Positions 55,704 to 55,732 of a DNA stretch of 55,732 bases are shown piece by piece. The stretch lies in IMG/VR virus record IMGVR_UViG_3300025769_000012, positions 1 to 55,732 of that record; one strand, given 5' to 3'. The number at the start of each line of letters is the position of its first letter. Position 1 is the first letter of the stretch. The notes below the pieces were generated by a model that saw nothing but the letters and a program-made list of their open reading frames with translations, was not told the DNA's origin and did not search any database. Made by a program: the position numbers and the translations under genes. This stretch comes from a virus.

Positions 55704-55732
55704 TGATTAAGCCCTCCTTAAATGCCGGTGGA
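55606..55732. repeat. terminal direct repeat, right copy (contig overlap)
   Basis: Exact copy of bases 1-127, spanning the first 32 capsid codons, the ribosome site and the end of the decoration-like gene. It closes the circle. Confidence 0.95.

Overview
The window is a complete, circularly assembled genome of a tailed double-stranded DNA phage. Bases 1-127 are repeated exactly at 55606-55732, so the unique genome is 55,605 bp and the contig ends cut through the major capsid gene. I find no major tail tube, sheath, integrase or phage RNA polymerase. Instead there are a large portal (820 aa), P22 gp4/gp10-like tail completion proteins, several very large internal virion proteins and one long repeat fibre, which point to a short-tailed virus. 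The gene-family mix (small basic or Gly-rich virion proteins, Cpn10 next to the scaffold, a GTA-type three-helix holin) is familiar from marine phages. A Rhodobacterales-like alphaproteobacterial host is plausible but inferred, mainly from the holin type and two parS sites; no sequence names the host.

Almost every gene is on the minus strand, so the map reads right to left. Late block 1 runs 11333 to 113 and across the junction to the capsid gene (55703-54795): TerL, an unknown virion protein, portal, small proteins, the lysis region (membrane proteins, 3-TM holin, M15 endolysin), Cpn10, scaffold, decoration-like protein and major capsid. Late block 2 runs 54594 to 28358: small structural proteins, head-tail adaptors, head fibres, an S74-terminated fibre with about 40 repeats, an HNH endonuclease, a gp10-like protein, and four large virion proteins ending in a transglycosylase.

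The early/replication block runs 26844 to 15624: a coiled-coil protein, an SSB-like protein, an AEP primase, a mini sigma-4 HTH protein, a UvrD-like helicase, family A DNA polymerase, small regulators and zinc ribbons, an AlpA-like membrane-anchored protein, TerS and a PD-(D/E)XK nuclease. The only plus-strand gene is an SNF2-family helicase (26949-28397), fired from a promoter that overlaps the early minus-strand promoter face to face. From about 15.6 to 11.9 kb lies a distinct set of small, mostly single-gene transcription units (including DUF932 and a Cys-rich protein), each with its own promoter and terminator.

Features most worth a second look: (1) a 14-residue peptide from the capsid N-terminus recurs, with only synonymous changes, in an AlpA-like protein with a C-terminal membrane helix; (2) two perfect parS-type palindromes sit upstream of TerL with no parA/parB gene; (3) helically phased TGCGAT-N4-TGCGAT repeats lie inside early promoters; (4) leader hairpins have different stems but the same GGGCAA loop; (5) a short aromatic/Met-x-[DNQ]-G-G motif recurs through many late proteins; (6) an iteron/inverted-repeat region upstream of TerS looks like an origin.
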